42,220 nucleotides of DNA from CAZSVE01 sp964610175 (GTDB taxonomy: Bacteria; Pseudomonadota; Gammaproteobacteria; HK1). Positions 8,508-16,065 of this stretch are shown here, piece after piece. The stretch covers positions 1 through 42,220 of the forward strand of contig CAZSVE010000019.1 of assembly GCA_964610175.1 (NCBI GenBank). The letters run 5' to 3'. The notes beneath the pieces are model-generated. The model saw only the letters and a program-made list of their open reading frames with translations. It made no database searches and was not told where the DNA came from. Each line of letters opens with the position of its first letter. Positions within the stretch are counted from its first letter, which is position 1. The position numbers and the translations under genes were made by a program.

Positions 8508-8613
8508 TTCGTTTATTCCCCGCTCGGCTTCACAATTGGATCAAGTTTTGCAAGGCGCCAATTCCGCTTTACCAATACTCAATCTTCATCGGTTCGAGGC
8601 GAAGCCTCGCTAG
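8508..8613 (+). repeat. Repeat A, copy 2 (variant)
   Basis: A divergent copy of the dispersed repeat. It begins TTCGTTTATTCCCCGCTCGG, contains CGCCAATTCCGCTTTACCAA and ends CGAAGCCTCGCTAG. The central GCATGAATCATGC palindrome is replaced by other sequence. It lies just upstream of gspF. Confidence 0.75.
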
Positions 8614-8659
8614 GGATGGACCGAATGATTGGGGATAATCCGCACAACCGGAGTAACCG

Positions 8660-9874
8660 ATGGCCGCATTCGAATATCTGGCGGTAGACGCCCAGGGCCG
8701 GGACAAAAAAGGCGTCCTCCAGGGCGACACGCCACGCCAGATCCGCCAGCAGCTCCGGGATCAGGGGCTCTCTCCGGTCCGCATCGACGAGGTCGAGAAA
8801 GAGACCCGGAGCGCCAGAATACGGCCGCAATTCCACCGCCGGGTCGGCAACACCGAGCTTGCCGTGTTCACCCGCCAAATGGCCACCCTATTGCGCGCCG
8901 CATTACCCCTGGAAGAGGCACTGCACACCGTGGCCGAACAAAGCGACAACGCCACCGTCAGGAACATCATCATGGCGGTACGCTCCGCGGTACTGGAGGG
9001 CCATTCGCTCGCCAGGGCACTCGGCCATTTCCCGCGGGTATTCCCCAACTACTACATCGCCACCGTAGGCGCCGGGGAACAATCCGGGCGTCTCGACATC
9101 CCCCTGGATCGGCTCGCCGACTACACCGAAGAACGTCAGCTACTCCAGCAAAAATTCCAGCTCGCCCTACTGTACCCCATCATGGTCACCTCGGTCGCCA
9201 TCCTGGTAATCGCTGGCCTGCTCACCTACGTCGTCCCCCAAGTGGTACGGGTATTCGACGACATCGGCCAGGAACTGCCCATGGTCACGCGCATCCTCAT
9301 CGCATCCAGCGATTTCCTGCGCGCCCATGGCGCGGTGTTGCTGATGGCGCTCTTGACGTTATTCCTGTCGATCCGTCTGTTGCTGCGCTACGAAGCGCCG
9401 CGCCGCGCCCTGGATAGACTGTGGCTCCACCTGCCATTCTCGGCGCGCCTCACCCGCGGCAAAGACACCGCGCGTTTCGCGCGCACCCTGGGGATCCTCA
9501 TCGAAAGCGGAGTCCCGGTCGTGGAAGGAATCCGCACCGCGGCGCGCGTCATGGGCAACCGAATCATGCAAGACGCCATCCTCAAGGCCGAGCAGCGGGT
9601 TCGCGAAGGCGTCAGCCTGTACGCCGCCCTGGAAGAGTGTGGCTACTTTCCCCCCATCGCGCTCCATCTCATCGCCAGTGGCGAAAACAGCGGCAACCTC
9701 GAAGAAATGCTGGAACGGGCCGCACAAAATCAGGAACGTGAATTGCAGACCATCCTGTCGGCGATCCTCGGCATGTTCGAACCGCTCCTCATCCTGGTCA
9801 TGGGAGGCATCGTATTATTCATCGTCATTGCAGTACTGTTACCCATTTTCGAAATCAACCAACTGGTAGGATAA
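8660..9874 (+). CDS. gspF: Type II secretion / pilus inner-membrane platform protein GspF
   Basis: GspF is the polytopic inner-membrane platform of the type II secretion pseudopilus, linking the cytoplasmic ATPase GspE to pseudopilin assembly. The 404-aa length is typical. The N-terminus (MAAFEYLAVDAQGRDKKGVL) is the family's usual opening. Two T2SSF repeats are visible: about 70-195 (FTRQMATLLRAALPLEEALH) and 270-395 (FARTLGILIESGVPVVEGIR). Membrane segments lie near 170-195, 215-240 and 375-400. GGAGTAA precedes the ATG. gspG follows after 5 nt, so the two are co-transcribed. No gspE, gspD or other gsp gene is in the window. Confidence 0.95.
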   Translation: MAAFEYLAVDAQGRDKKGVLQGDTPRQIRQQLRDQGLSPVRIDEVEKETRSARIRPQFHRRVGNTELAVFTRQMATLLRAALPLEEALHTVAEQSDNATVRNIIMAVRSAVLEGHSLARALGHFPRVFPNYYIATVGAGEQSGRLDIPLDRLADYTEERQLLQQKFQLALLYPIMVTSVAILVIAGLLTYVVPQVVRVFDDIGQELPMVTRILIASSDFLRAHGAVLLMALLTLFLSIRLLLRYEAPRRALDRLWLHLPFSARLTRGKDTARFARTLGILIESGVPVVEGIRTAARVMGNRIMQDAILKAEQRVREGVSLYAALEECGYFPPIALHLIASGENSGNLEEMLERAAQNQERELQTILSAILGMFEPLLILVMGGIVLFIVIAVLLPIFEINQLVG

Positions 9875-9879
9875 AAACA

Positions 9880-10293
9880 ATGAAACCCAATCCCGGATTT
9901 ACGCTCATCGAAGTCATGGTCGTCGTCGTCATCCTCGGAATTCTCGCCGCCATCGTCGTACCCAAGGTCATGGATCGTCCCGATATGGCCCGGGTCACCA
10001 AGGCCGAACAAGACATCCGCGCCCTGGAAAACGCCCTATCCCTGTATCGATTGGACAACTTCCGCTACCCCACCACCGACGAAGGACTCGAAGCCCTGGT
10101 CTCGGGACGGGTGGGCAACAGGACCGGGAAATCGGGCGGATACCTCTCCCGGGTCCCCAAGGACCCCTGGGGCAACGAATATCTGTACCTGCAACCCGGC
10201 GAACACGGCGAAATAGACATATACACCCTGGGCGCCGATGGTCGCGCCGGTGGAGAGGGTTTCGATGCCGATATCGGGAATTGGAACCTGTAG
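9880..10293 (+). CDS. gspG: Major pseudopilin GspG
   Basis: GspG is the main pseudopilin subunit of the type II secretion system. The prepilin peptidase site is clear: a short leader ending Gly before Phe-Thr-Leu-Ile-Glu, with the conserved Glu at +5, followed by a hydrophobic helix (VMVVVVILGILAAIVVP). The C-terminal half has the GspG calcium-loop signature (YPTTDEGLEAL, KDPWGNEYLY, DIYTLGADG). The 137-aa length is normal. It begins 5 nt after gspF. No other pseudopilin follows; the next sequence is a broken unrelated gene, so this is a partial gsp locus. Confidence 0.96.
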   Translation: MKPNPGFTLIEVMVVVVILGILAAIVVPKVMDRPDMARVTKAEQDIRALENALSLYRLDNFRYPTTDEGLEALVSGRVGNRTGKSGGYLSRVPKDPWGNEYLYLQPGEHGEIDIYTLGADGRAGGEGFDADIGNWNL

Positions 10294-10296
10294 CGG

Positions 10297-10899
10297 AGAG
10301 GACATCGAGATCGGCGAGGTACCGAACCGAGCGCTCGACGCCTATACTCGGGCCTTCGACGCCGCCAAGGATCTCCATGCCCAGGCCGAACACGCCATCG
10401 CCACCAAGGACGAGGCCCTGCAGGCATTGATGGATGACATGAAGATGCCCCCGTGTGCAACTTTTTCTTTCGCCTACTGAAAACCGCAGAAAGATAAGGT
10501 TTGGAAAAAATTGCACACGGAATATTGACAGATGATAGCGGTACGCCGAAAACGTCACCCATTACGACGACGCCAGCCTGAAATTCCTCGGCTGGGGCGG
10601 ACGCCATGCCAGGACCTCCCTGGAAGTACCCGGTCGAACCCTCCCTTACGACCCCGCGCCAGGGCGAGGGCTGGATTACTCTCGATTGGAAGGAATCCGG
10701 CGACGGTGGCAAGGTCGCCGCCTACAAGATCCAGCGCCGGGAAGGGGATTCGGAGACCTGGGTCGATGTCGGCACGGCCATCGGAACCGAGATCACCCTC
10801 TCCGACCAGCCCGGCGGTAAGCGGTTGGAATTTCGCGTGCTGGCCATCAACAAGGCCGGAGAGGGAGAGCCGAGTAATGGGGTGTTGGCGGTGTTGTGA
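10297..10899 (+). pseudogene. Fibronectin type III-like protein, broken in three frames
   Basis: Three consecutive fragments of one protein family are seen in three different frames. The first, about 10310-10441, is a helical part (ALDAYTRAFDAAKDLHAQAE, then ALQALMDDMK). The second, 10539 to about 10650, reads RYAENVTHYDDASLKFLGWG. The third, about 10655-10899, reads PRQGEGWITLDWKESGDGGK and later RLEFRVLAINKAGEGEPSNG, a fibronectin type III beta-sandwich. An insert with inverted-repeat ends separates the first two pieces, and a further shift separates the second and third. The true N-terminus is missing. The gene cannot make an intact protein as read. It follows gspG directly, but there is no sign of a functional link. 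Confidence 0.8.
10442..10538. repeat. ~97-bp insert with 10-bp inverted ends inside pseudogene
   Basis: The perfect inverted repeat CCGTGTGCAA (10451-10460) / TTGCACACGG (10511-10520) lies in sequence that splits the DDMK and RYAEN parts of the fibronectin-III pseudogene. The interior is AT-rich with oligo-T and oligo-A next to the arms. It has the form of a tiny non-autonomous insertion or a hairpin element. No target duplication could be assigned. Confidence 0.55.
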
Positions 10900-11025
10900 A
10901 AGGAATGCGGGATAGGAAAAAGTGCAATGCGCCGTGCCCATCATCGGCCAAGGAGATAGCTATGCCTCACCTTACCTATCTTGAGTAGATAAATCGTTGG
11001 ACACATGAAATTACGGGAGAAAAGA

Positions 11026-11868
11026 ATGATGAAAGCAATCAAAATCATGACAACTTTGGTGGTAACCGTTACCCTTATCGGTTGCGTAAATCTCAAGGAA
11101 GTTAGAGATTATGCGAGCGAATCGGCAAAGCTATCCGCATACACGGAGTTAACCACTCGTTTCCGCAATACTTATGAGCGAGAGGAACCGTATCTTTTCG
11201 GTAAAGCGAAACAGCAAGCAGAGAATAACGATAAAAAACGTAAAGCTGCTTACGAAGACTTGCTAAAGATCCACAAGACAGTTTCCCTTTACATGCAGAC
11301 TCTTGCAAAACTTGCGGGAGAAGATACCTTCAAACTGTCGACGGAAATTGATTCTTTAGCCAGTGGAATCAAGGCGCACCCTGATTTTGGTATTGATGGG
11401 AAACATGTGGATGCCTATTCTAATATCTCAAATGTGATCACGAAATGGATTACTTCCTCATATCAAGAACGTGCGGTTCAAGATATGGTCAAGGCGGGCG
11501 ATGCGCACTTACAGACGACATTAGAAGGAATGATGTCGCTCGTTGATTATTACAAAAAAACCAATGAGAACGAGAGAAAAACAGTACTTGGTTTTTTTGC
11601 AGTAGAGATTCCATTCGCCAATTCCCCAAAAGATAAGCTTCTCCATACGTTGGCACGTGCACATGTGCAATCCAAAATATCTGAATATGAGAATGCTCGG
11701 CTGAAATACAACGATGCTGAGAAAGGAATCATAAGCGTTAAGGATGGTCACTCGAAGCTTCTCGAAAATGTCGATAACCTATCTAAGGCTGAGGTGAAAA
11801 CAGTAATTAGCGAGTTTGCTAAGGACATAAAGGCAATAAGGGAAAATCTTCGAACGGTTCGCAACTGA
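11026..11868 (+). CDS. Putative lipoprotein of unknown function, low-GC (280 aa)
   Basis: I do not recognise this family. The N-terminus is a lipoprotein signal: MMKAIKIMTTLVVTVTLIGC with the lipobox Leu-Ile-Gly-Cys, lipid-modified Cys at about residue 20. The mature part is almost wholly helical and charged, with coiled-coil-like stretches and no further membrane segment. GGGAGA lies about 6 nt before the ATG at 11026; ATG at 11029 is equally possible, and the longer frame from 11005 is less likely. Base composition is visibly more AT-rich than in gspFG or metH, which suggests transfer. A second helical gene follows after 37 nt, so the two form a probable operon. Confidence 0.8.
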   Translation: MMKAIKIMTTLVVTVTLIGCVNLKEVRDYASESAKLSAYTELTTRFRNTYEREEPYLFGKAKQQAENNDKKRKAAYEDLLKIHKTVSLYMQTLAKLAGEDTFKLSTEIDSLASGIKAHPDFGIDGKHVDAYSNISNVITKWITSSYQERAVQDMVKAGDAHLQTTLEGMMSLVDYYKKTNENERKTVLGFFAVEIPFANSPKDKLLHTLARAHVQSKISEYENARLKYNDAEKGIISVKDGHSKLLENVDNLSKAEVKTVISEFAKDIKAIRENLRTVRN

Positions 11869-11905
11869 TGCGAACAAAAACATTTCATAGATAGGAGAAA
11901 TATTA

Positions 11906-12310
11906 ATGATTTTAGAAACATCAGACCAGATAGTGGCATTAGCGGACCAGATAAGTACCTGCGCAAACTCGATTCATGAACACCTGATGACAAAAATCAA
12001 AGAGAATAAAATTAGTCGACATGAGGCTCAGTCGGTATTTCAGAATGAAGTGATTTTACGCCAGTACGCTAATAGCCTATATATTGATGCAGTTAATAAT
12101 GTGATTATTGGGCTGAAGGGATCTCAGAAAGAATTAACTGGATTAATCGATTCAGCAAAAGAAAAGATCAAAACAATAGAGGAAATAGCAAGTTTCATTG
12201 ATTTGGTTGCTGATCTTGTCGCATTTGCCGCAGCTGTCTCCGCGAAAAAACCAGCGCCAATCCTTGCTGCTTTAAAAGAGATTGAGGAAGATGTAAAGGC
12301 TTTAAGTTGA
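11906..12310 (+). CDS. Small helical protein with hydrophobic segment, low-GC (134 aa)
   Basis: An unrecognised, wholly helical protein. Residues about 90-120 form an amphipathic-to-hydrophobic stretch (IASFIDLVADLVAFAAAVSA) flanked by charged helices, which could insert in a membrane or pack as a hairpin. No signal peptide is seen. AGGAGA precedes the ATG by about 8 nt. It shares the AT-rich composition and strand of the lipoprotein gene 37 nt upstream, and both end where the GC-rich background resumes, so they look like a two-gene cassette. Pore-forming, immunity or structural roles are conceivable, but none is shown by the sequence. Confidence 0.75.
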   Translation: MILETSDQIVALADQISTCANSIHEHLMTKIKENKISRHEAQSVFQNEVILRQYANSLYIDAVNNVIIGLKGSQKELTGLIDSAKEKIKTIEEIASFIDLVADLVAFAAAVSAKKPAPILAALKEIEEDVKALS

Positions 12311-12659
12311 AGAGCAAAGCTCTGATTCAGCTATGACCAACTATTCGCATAGTCCGTAAGCAATACTCTTCTTGTGGAGTCAGATTACCGCGCCAAGTTT
12401 CCGCCACTTGGCTTGATAAGGATATCCACCTGGCACAAGGCGTGGGGTGATTGTGTCACGTTCGTTCGAGACCGCGCGCCCAAAAAGCGAACGATGCACT
12501 GGCATCGGATCTACATCGCTTCGCTTTTCATCAGGGAACTGCCGACATATCGACAACGCGGAAACGCAACCGATAATCAGGACAATCTGCCGGGAACAGG
12601 GCTTTCCGTGCCCGGAGATTGCCACGCCAATCGAACTAATGGGAGTTTGGAAACCATCG
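12311..12659. other. Spacer of decayed sequence with a duplicated fragment
   Basis: No intact gene is present. Several frames are open but none shows a coherent protein. A ~44-bp segment (12501-12544) recurs at 13330-13373. In one frame both copies read HRIxIASLxxRELP, suggesting leftovers of the same gene or element. Confidence 0.4.
12501..12544 (+). repeat. Direct repeat fragment, copy 1
   Basis: It contains GGCATCGGATCTACATCGCT, TCGCTT and CAGGGAACTGCCG. The partner lies at 13330-13373 in the same orientation with only a few differences. The ~830-bp spacing rules out a simple tandem array. Confidence 0.65.
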
Positions 12660-12908
12660 ATGGATGAAATCTTGAGAGACCTTTGGCGGGTCAATAATGA
12701 TATCGCCAAGGAAAGCAACTACAGCCTGGATACGCTGGTTTCGTATCTACGTTCCAAATCAGGTAAAACCATTCTCCAGGAAGGCGAAACCAAGGAACTC
12801 GAACGGACGATTCTCGGAGAAGATGCCTTGAAAAATCCCACACGGGCCGCAACATCGGAGAACCCATGTCGAAACTTGATCTCGCCAAAGAAGAGATTGC
12901 CTACCTGA
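12660..12908 (+). CDS. Small hypothetical protein (82 aa)
   Basis: The first ~40 residues (MDEILRDLWRVNNDIAKESN) form a charged helix of a kind common as short uncharacterised proteins in accessory regions; I cannot name the family. The second half (ERTILGEDALKNPTRAAT) looks degenerate, and the frame runs 43 nt into the next small gene, which has its own ribosome site. The start at 12660 follows only a weak TTGGAAA-like site. The family resemblance is limited to the N-terminal half, so the gene may already be truncated. Confidence 0.45.
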   Translation: MDEILRDLWRVNNDIAKESNYSLDTLVSYLRSKSGKTILQEGETKELERTILGEDALKNPTRAATSENPCRNLISPKKRLPT

Positions 12909-13094
12909 AACCATGGCTGGGTCATGGTGTTTGCCGTGGGCGTCACGTTGATCGGTTGGCTGCTCTCGAATTTCCAGTCGGCCCATTGGCACCTCGTTGC
13001 CGCCGGTATCCTGGCCTTGCTGCTGATCGGCTTTGTCGGCTATGCAATCCACACTCGGATAGAAGACAAGATTACACGTATCGAGGAGTTATGA
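12866..13094 (+). pseudogene. Small membrane protein with frameshift
   Basis: The frame opens with MSKLDLAKEEIAYLKPWLG after a GGAGAA ribosome site. A shift near 12924 moves coding potential into another frame that reads MVFAVGVTLIGWLLSNFQSA, HWHLVAAGILALLLIGFVGY and AIHTRIEDKITRIEEL, ending TGA at 13092-13094. Joined, they make a ~75-aa protein with a soluble helix, two membrane helices and a charged tail, a plausible intact ancestor. As sequenced the frame is broken by one extra base (or two missing). The downstream part begins with an ATG and could be translated alone as a 56-aa two-helix membrane peptide. Confidence 0.65.
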
Positions 13095-13095
13095 C

Positions 13096-13182
13096 ATGAC
13101 AATTCTAATGGCTGTCGTTTTGCTTTGTGCCGTCGGTTTCTTCGCTTATCTTGCCCTCGATGCCGTACGCAAGGCCGAGTAG
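13096..13182 (+). CDS. Tiny single-pass membrane peptide (28 aa)
   Basis: The ATG at 13096 follows GAGGAG at 7 nt spacing. The peptide MTILMAVVLLCAVGFFAYLA then LDAVRKAE is one hydrophobic helix with a short charged C-terminus. It begins one base after the stop of the upstream membrane-protein remnant, so it probably belonged to the same small operon. The function is unknown. It could be a real small membrane protein or an accidental frame; the good ribosome site and clean helix favour the former. Confidence 0.45.
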   Translation: MTILMAVVLLCAVGFFAYLALDAVRKAE

Positions 13183-13189
13183 CCCGCAC

Positions 13190-13325
13190 GGAATCATCAA
13201 TGTCAGGGAATCCCTAAAACTGGAGCCCCTGGCTATCCGGGCCTGGGCGGAAAAACGGTTGGTTTATCTGGAGTTGACGGACGGACAGATGGTCGGTTTC
13301 CCCGCCGATCGTTTCAGGGTTCCTG
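13190..13325 (+). pseudogene. DUF2442-like fragment
   Basis: The frame reads INVRESLKLEPLAIRAWAEK, LVYLELTDGQMVGFPADRFR, the beta-strand core of DUF2442 proteins (short proteins often paired with DUF4160 in toxin-antitoxin-like loci). It has no start codon in frame. The expected C-terminal part is replaced after VPG by the duplicated 44-bp fragment. It is a remnant only. Confidence 0.6.
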
Positions 13326-13329
13326 GCCG

Positions 13330-13373
13330 GGCATCGGATCCACATCGCTTCGCTTTCTACCAGGGAACTGCCG
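13330..13373 (+). repeat. Direct repeat fragment, copy 2
   Basis: It contains GGCATCGGATCCACATCGCT followed by TCGCTT and CAGGGAACTGCCG, nearly identical to 12501-12544. It replaces the 3' half of the DUF2442-like fragment, which suggests recombination at a junction. Confidence 0.65.
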
Positions 13374-13431
13374 CGCACCGTCAGGACCATCCGCTACTAT
13401 TCAAGGTTCCGTCAATTTCCCCATCGGGCAC

Positions 13432-13875
13432 ATGATGGCGGTCACCGGCGAGGCGAGCGAGATCTTCCGTCCGGTGTCGATGTTCGATCAGGGCATCGAT
13501 GGCGAGGTGGAGTTCAAGGACGACCAGGGACGAGCAAGCGGGCGCAAGATCTACGTGCAACTAAAAAGCGGCAATTTCTATCTGCGCACCCGAAAGGGCG
13601 ACGGCCGGGAGGTCTTCGATGTGAAGGACGAACGGCATCTGGACTATTGGGTGAGCCAGCCGGTGGATGTCTATCTCGTGATTCGGAAGACCGAAGACAG
13701 GGAACGGATGGGTGTACCGGGCGACAGCCGGGGCGCCGAGGGCACCATCCGCTGGATGAATGTCACCCGTTACCTCGAGGAGCGCAAGGACAAAAAGGGC
13801 CGCCAGATCGTCTTTCAGGGAGAGAAGCTGGACAAGGCGGCACTATGGCGGGTGCGCGACGGGGTTCTCGGCTGA
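13432..13875 (+). CDS. DUF4365-domain protein, probably N-terminally truncated (147 aa)
   Basis: The sequence MFDQGIDGEVEFKDDQGRAS, KIYVQLKSGNFYLRTRKGDG and LDYWVSQPVDVYLVIR matches DUF4365, a predicted nuclease-like domain: Glu/Asp in GIDGEVEF and Gln-Leu-Lys in VQLKSG form a D-E-x-QxK arrangement typical of PD-(D/E)XK folds. It ends with a family-typical tail (KLDKAALWRVRDG). In other bacteria the domain often follows leucine-rich or Roc-COR regions. Here the usual N-terminal lead is missing and no good ribosome site precedes the ATG pair at 13432/13435, so this may be a fragment of a larger protein. Confidence 0.65.
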   Translation: MMAVTGEASEIFRPVSMFDQGIDGEVEFKDDQGRASGRKIYVQLKSGNFYLRTRKGDGREVFDVKDERHLDYWVSQPVDVYLVIRKTEDRERMGVPGDSRGAEGTIRWMNVTRYLEERKDKKGRQIVFQGEKLDKAALWRVRDGVLG

Positions 13876-13952
13876 CGGGTTTTGGGCTGATGAATTCTGG
13901 GCCGATGAATTCTGGGCTGATGGATTTTGAACCGATGGGTTTTGGGTTTGGG
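13865..13952 (+). repeat. 15-bp tandem repeat, about five to six units
   Basis: Units at 13880, 13895, 13910, 13925 and 13940 follow the pattern TTnTGGGCnGATGAA with drift; a degenerate unit at 13865 covers the DUF4365 stop codon. The multiple-of-three period keeps a pentapeptide repeat open in several frames on both strands, which accounts for spurious short open frames here. Likely slipped-strand expansion. Confidence 0.8.
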
Positions 13953-14064
13953 CCGCCGGATCGGGAGAGTGCAGAAAAGGGGGATGGTTTTTTCGGCACC
14001 GTTCATGCCCATCATGCCGAAGAACGGTCATATCGGAATCCCCGTCCCCCCCCCCAAGGAGAAT

Positions 14065-14149
14065 ATGTTAGCGCTTCGCGCCGAGACTGAAGCGGGACGG
14101 GTCTTGGCGTACGCAGTTTTCTCGGGATCTTTAGTTTTTCCGATGCATT
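14065..14149 (+). repeat. Repeat B, copy 1
   Basis: It reads ATGTTAGCGCTTCGCGCCGA, then GACTGAAGCGGGACGGG, TCTTGGCG and TTTTTCCGATGC. It belongs to a family of five copies in this window. An inverted pair around the GACTGAAGCGGG centre (GCGCCnAGAC ... GTCTTGGCG) can form a hairpin. Confidence 0.75.
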
Positions 14150-14179
14150 GAAAAAGTCGCCACAGGTGGAATCACGGAG

Positions 14180-14209
14180 CGTATTCCACCATTATCCACG
14201 TGGAATACG
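14180..14209. repeat. 10-bp inverted repeat
   Basis: CGTATTCCAC (14180-14189) and GTGGAATACG (14200-14209) form a perfect hairpin with a 10-nt loop. It lies downstream of the minus-strand pilin gene (which ends at 14346) with no T-run, so a terminator role is uncertain. The rest of 13953-14345 holds repeat B and no gene. Confidence 0.5.
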
Positions 14210-14345
14210 GTGCTGCACGCCTCCATTTCACCCTACGGCCACGGCCCGCACTTTCATGGCAACACCCCCTTTGGCGCCACGAGTTCATCGTGCCTTGCGA
14301 TGCACCAAGTGGCCAGGGAGCGCGATCCATCGACGAAGGGGTCGT

Positions 14346-15050
14346 TCAATAGAGATAGACCAGATTGCAGTCCTGGCTGTCCCCCTGGACGTTATAGGCA
14401 TTTTTGGACTGGATTTGACAGGCGGTTTCGGAATCGGATTGCCCTACCTCGCCGAAGACGGCGTCTTTGGCGACTGCGATGCGAATGCTCCCCGTGAGTG
14501 GTTTTCCATCGTCCATCTTTACATCCACTTGTCTTGCGATATCCACGGGGATACCCCGGCCCAATACCATGTTCAATGCGACGCTGGACGAGGCGGTGCT
14601 CATATAATCGGCGGTCCGGCCGATCACCATGGGCTGGTTGAATGGATTGAGCGGCGCCACGCCGTTGTCGGCATTGGGCGCGGTGCTGCCACCGACGTAG
14701 TTGCCTGCGATGAAGCCAGCTTTGGAGAGCTGTTCCCACAGTGCGTTGGCTTCGCCCCAGGGGGCGTCGCTGGGATTGTCGAGGCGCCCATTGCTATTTC
14801 CGCCGCTGGAGACGGTTACGCCGAGGGCGGCTGTCGCGCTGGCTGCGGTCATGTCTCCCGGTATGGCGCGATAGCGGTCGAAGAAGCCGTAGTATGCCGT
14901 TTGGGCACTGGTGGCCTTTTCGGCAAGGCTGCGCGCCCGTGCATTGTCGATGAGCGATTGACCCTTGAGAATACCGCCGAGCAGCAGCCCGATGACGACG
15001 AGCACGATGGCGATCTCTACCAGGGTGAATCCGGATGGTCTGGGTTTCAT
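14346..15050 (-). CDS. Prepilin-type protein (type IV pilin / pseudopilin-like), 234 aa
   Basis: A secreted pilin-like protein. The leader MKPRPSG precedes the prepilin peptidase site FTLVEIAIVLVVIGLLLGGI, with Glu at +5 and a hydrophobic helix. The helix continues as KGQSLIDNARARSLAEKATS, the common pilin N-domain. The globular part is Gly/Ser/Asn-rich with PWGEANALWEQLSKAG. Two Cys near the C-terminus (ETACQIQ and SQDCNLV) could form the pilin disulfide loop. No pilus operon surrounds it; gspFG lie about 4 kb away on the other strand and the MshL-type secretin about 7 kb away, so it could serve either machine. Confidence 0.85.
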   Translation of the reverse strand: MKPRPSGFTLVEIAIVLVVIGLLLGGILKGQSLIDNARARSLAEKATSAQTAYYGFFDRYRAIPGDMTAASATAALGVTVSSGGNSNGRLDNPSDAPWGEANALWEQLSKAGFIAGNYVGGSTAPNADNGVAPLNPFNQPMVIGRTADYMSTASSSVALNMVLGRGIPVDIARQVDVKMDDGKPLTGSIRIAVAKDAVFGEVGQSDSETACQIQSKNAYNVQGDSQDCNLVYLY

Positions 15051-15107
15051 GTCATTTGTCCGAATGTGTCCGGGTTGGGGGCTTTTCGGGCCAAGGAATC
15101 CGTTCGA

Positions 15108-15920
15108 TTAGTCCCTGGCGGGAAGAGCAGGGGTCTTCGGTGACGGCTCCCGTATCCATTTCAAGATGCGATCGGCCACATCCTGCCATCTCGTATCGGC
15201 CATCATGGCGTGTCCGGTGCCGGAAAAGATTTCCGCCTCGGGGGCGTCATAGGACTTTGCCGTGGCGCGCACCATGTAGGGTGTAACGAAAAGATCATCT
15301 TCTGCTCCGAGCACCAACACCGGGGTCCCCCGGTTTTTGGGGATATAGGGCAAAGAGAGATCGAAGACGACCCGATAGGATTCTGCCTGGGTACGCTTGA
15401 GGAAATCCAATGCCTCTTCCCTGGGCATGTTCTTGGAGAAGATGATCTTGCACATGGCATTTCGCGATTCGGTATCCGAGCCAAAAAGATGCATGAGGGA
15501 TAACTGCGTGGACAAGAGCGGCTTGGTCAGGAATACGCTCATGGCCGATGCAATCATGCCGTGAGGGGGCCCCGATCCCATGAGTACCACGCCGGGGAGG
15601 ACATGGTCCCGCAGGTATAGTTGCCCAACGACCCCGCCCATGGAGTGTCCGATGAGGATGGGTGGTTTATCCATGGCTTCGATGGTTTTGGTGAGGTCTT
15701 CCACATAATCGGCGAGCCGGGTGAAAGGGAGGTTGTTGTAGCCTTCGCTGCTGCCATGGCCGCGCAGGCTTAGGGCATGGGCCGCGAATCCATGTTCCGC
15801 GAAGTAGGACAGGAAATGTTCATCCCAGACCCACGCGCCACAGAATGCACCGTGTAGAAATAGAAGGGGCGTCGGTTCGCCATCCGCTTTCGGGAGGCGG
15901 CTGATCATCTCAAGTTTCAT
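15108..15920 (-). CDS. Alpha/beta hydrolase (270 aa)
   Basis: A serine hydrolase of the alpha/beta fold. The oxyanion segment LLFLHGAFCGAWVWDE is near residues 19-34, followed by HALSLRGHGSSEG. The nucleophile elbow is GHSMGG (Ser near residue 94). The acid is probably Asp in LGAEDDLF, and the base is His in GTGHAMM near residue 240. A mobile lid lies between. The family includes esterases, dehalogenases and lipases; the substrate cannot be deduced. A repeat A copy sits just upstream of the start, so the promoter may lie within or near that repeat. A cytoplasmic location is expected, as no signal peptide is seen. Confidence 0.92.
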   Translation of the reverse strand: MKLEMISRLPKADGEPTPLLFLHGAFCGAWVWDEHFLSYFAEHGFAAHALSLRGHGSSEGYNNLPFTRLADYVEDLTKTIEAMDKPPILIGHSMGGVVGQLYLRDHVLPGVVLMGSGPPHGMIASAMSVFLTKPLLSTQLSLMHLFGSDTESRNAMCKIIFSKNMPREEALDFLKRTQAESYRVVFDLSLPYIPKNRGTPVLVLGAEDDLFVTPYMVRATAKSYDAPEAEIFSGTGHAMMADTRWQDVADRILKWIREPSPKTPALPARD

Positions 15921-15956
15921 GGGTAGTTACTCGGGTTGTGTTCGGGGTTGGGGTAT

Positions 15957-16065
15957 TTTGCTTATTTCCCGCTCATCTTCGCAAATGAGTCGAGTTTTAC
16001 GAAATGCCGATTTTGCTCTGTTAATACCAAATCATGCCTTGTCGGATCGAGCACAAGCCTTGCCA
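15957..16065 (+). repeat. Repeat A, copy 3
   Basis: It runs from TTTGCTTATTTCCCGCTCAT through GAGTCGAGTTTTACGAAATG to CGAGCACAAGCCTTGCCAG. It is close to consensus and located upstream of the minus-strand hydrolase gene. Confidence 0.88.

Noticed and set aside
14148..15143. Long plus-strand open frame (331 codons) across the pilin region
   Set aside because: It is the antisense shadow of the prepilin gene, whose minus-strand reading has an unmistakable prepilin peptidase site; the plus-strand protein resembles nothing.
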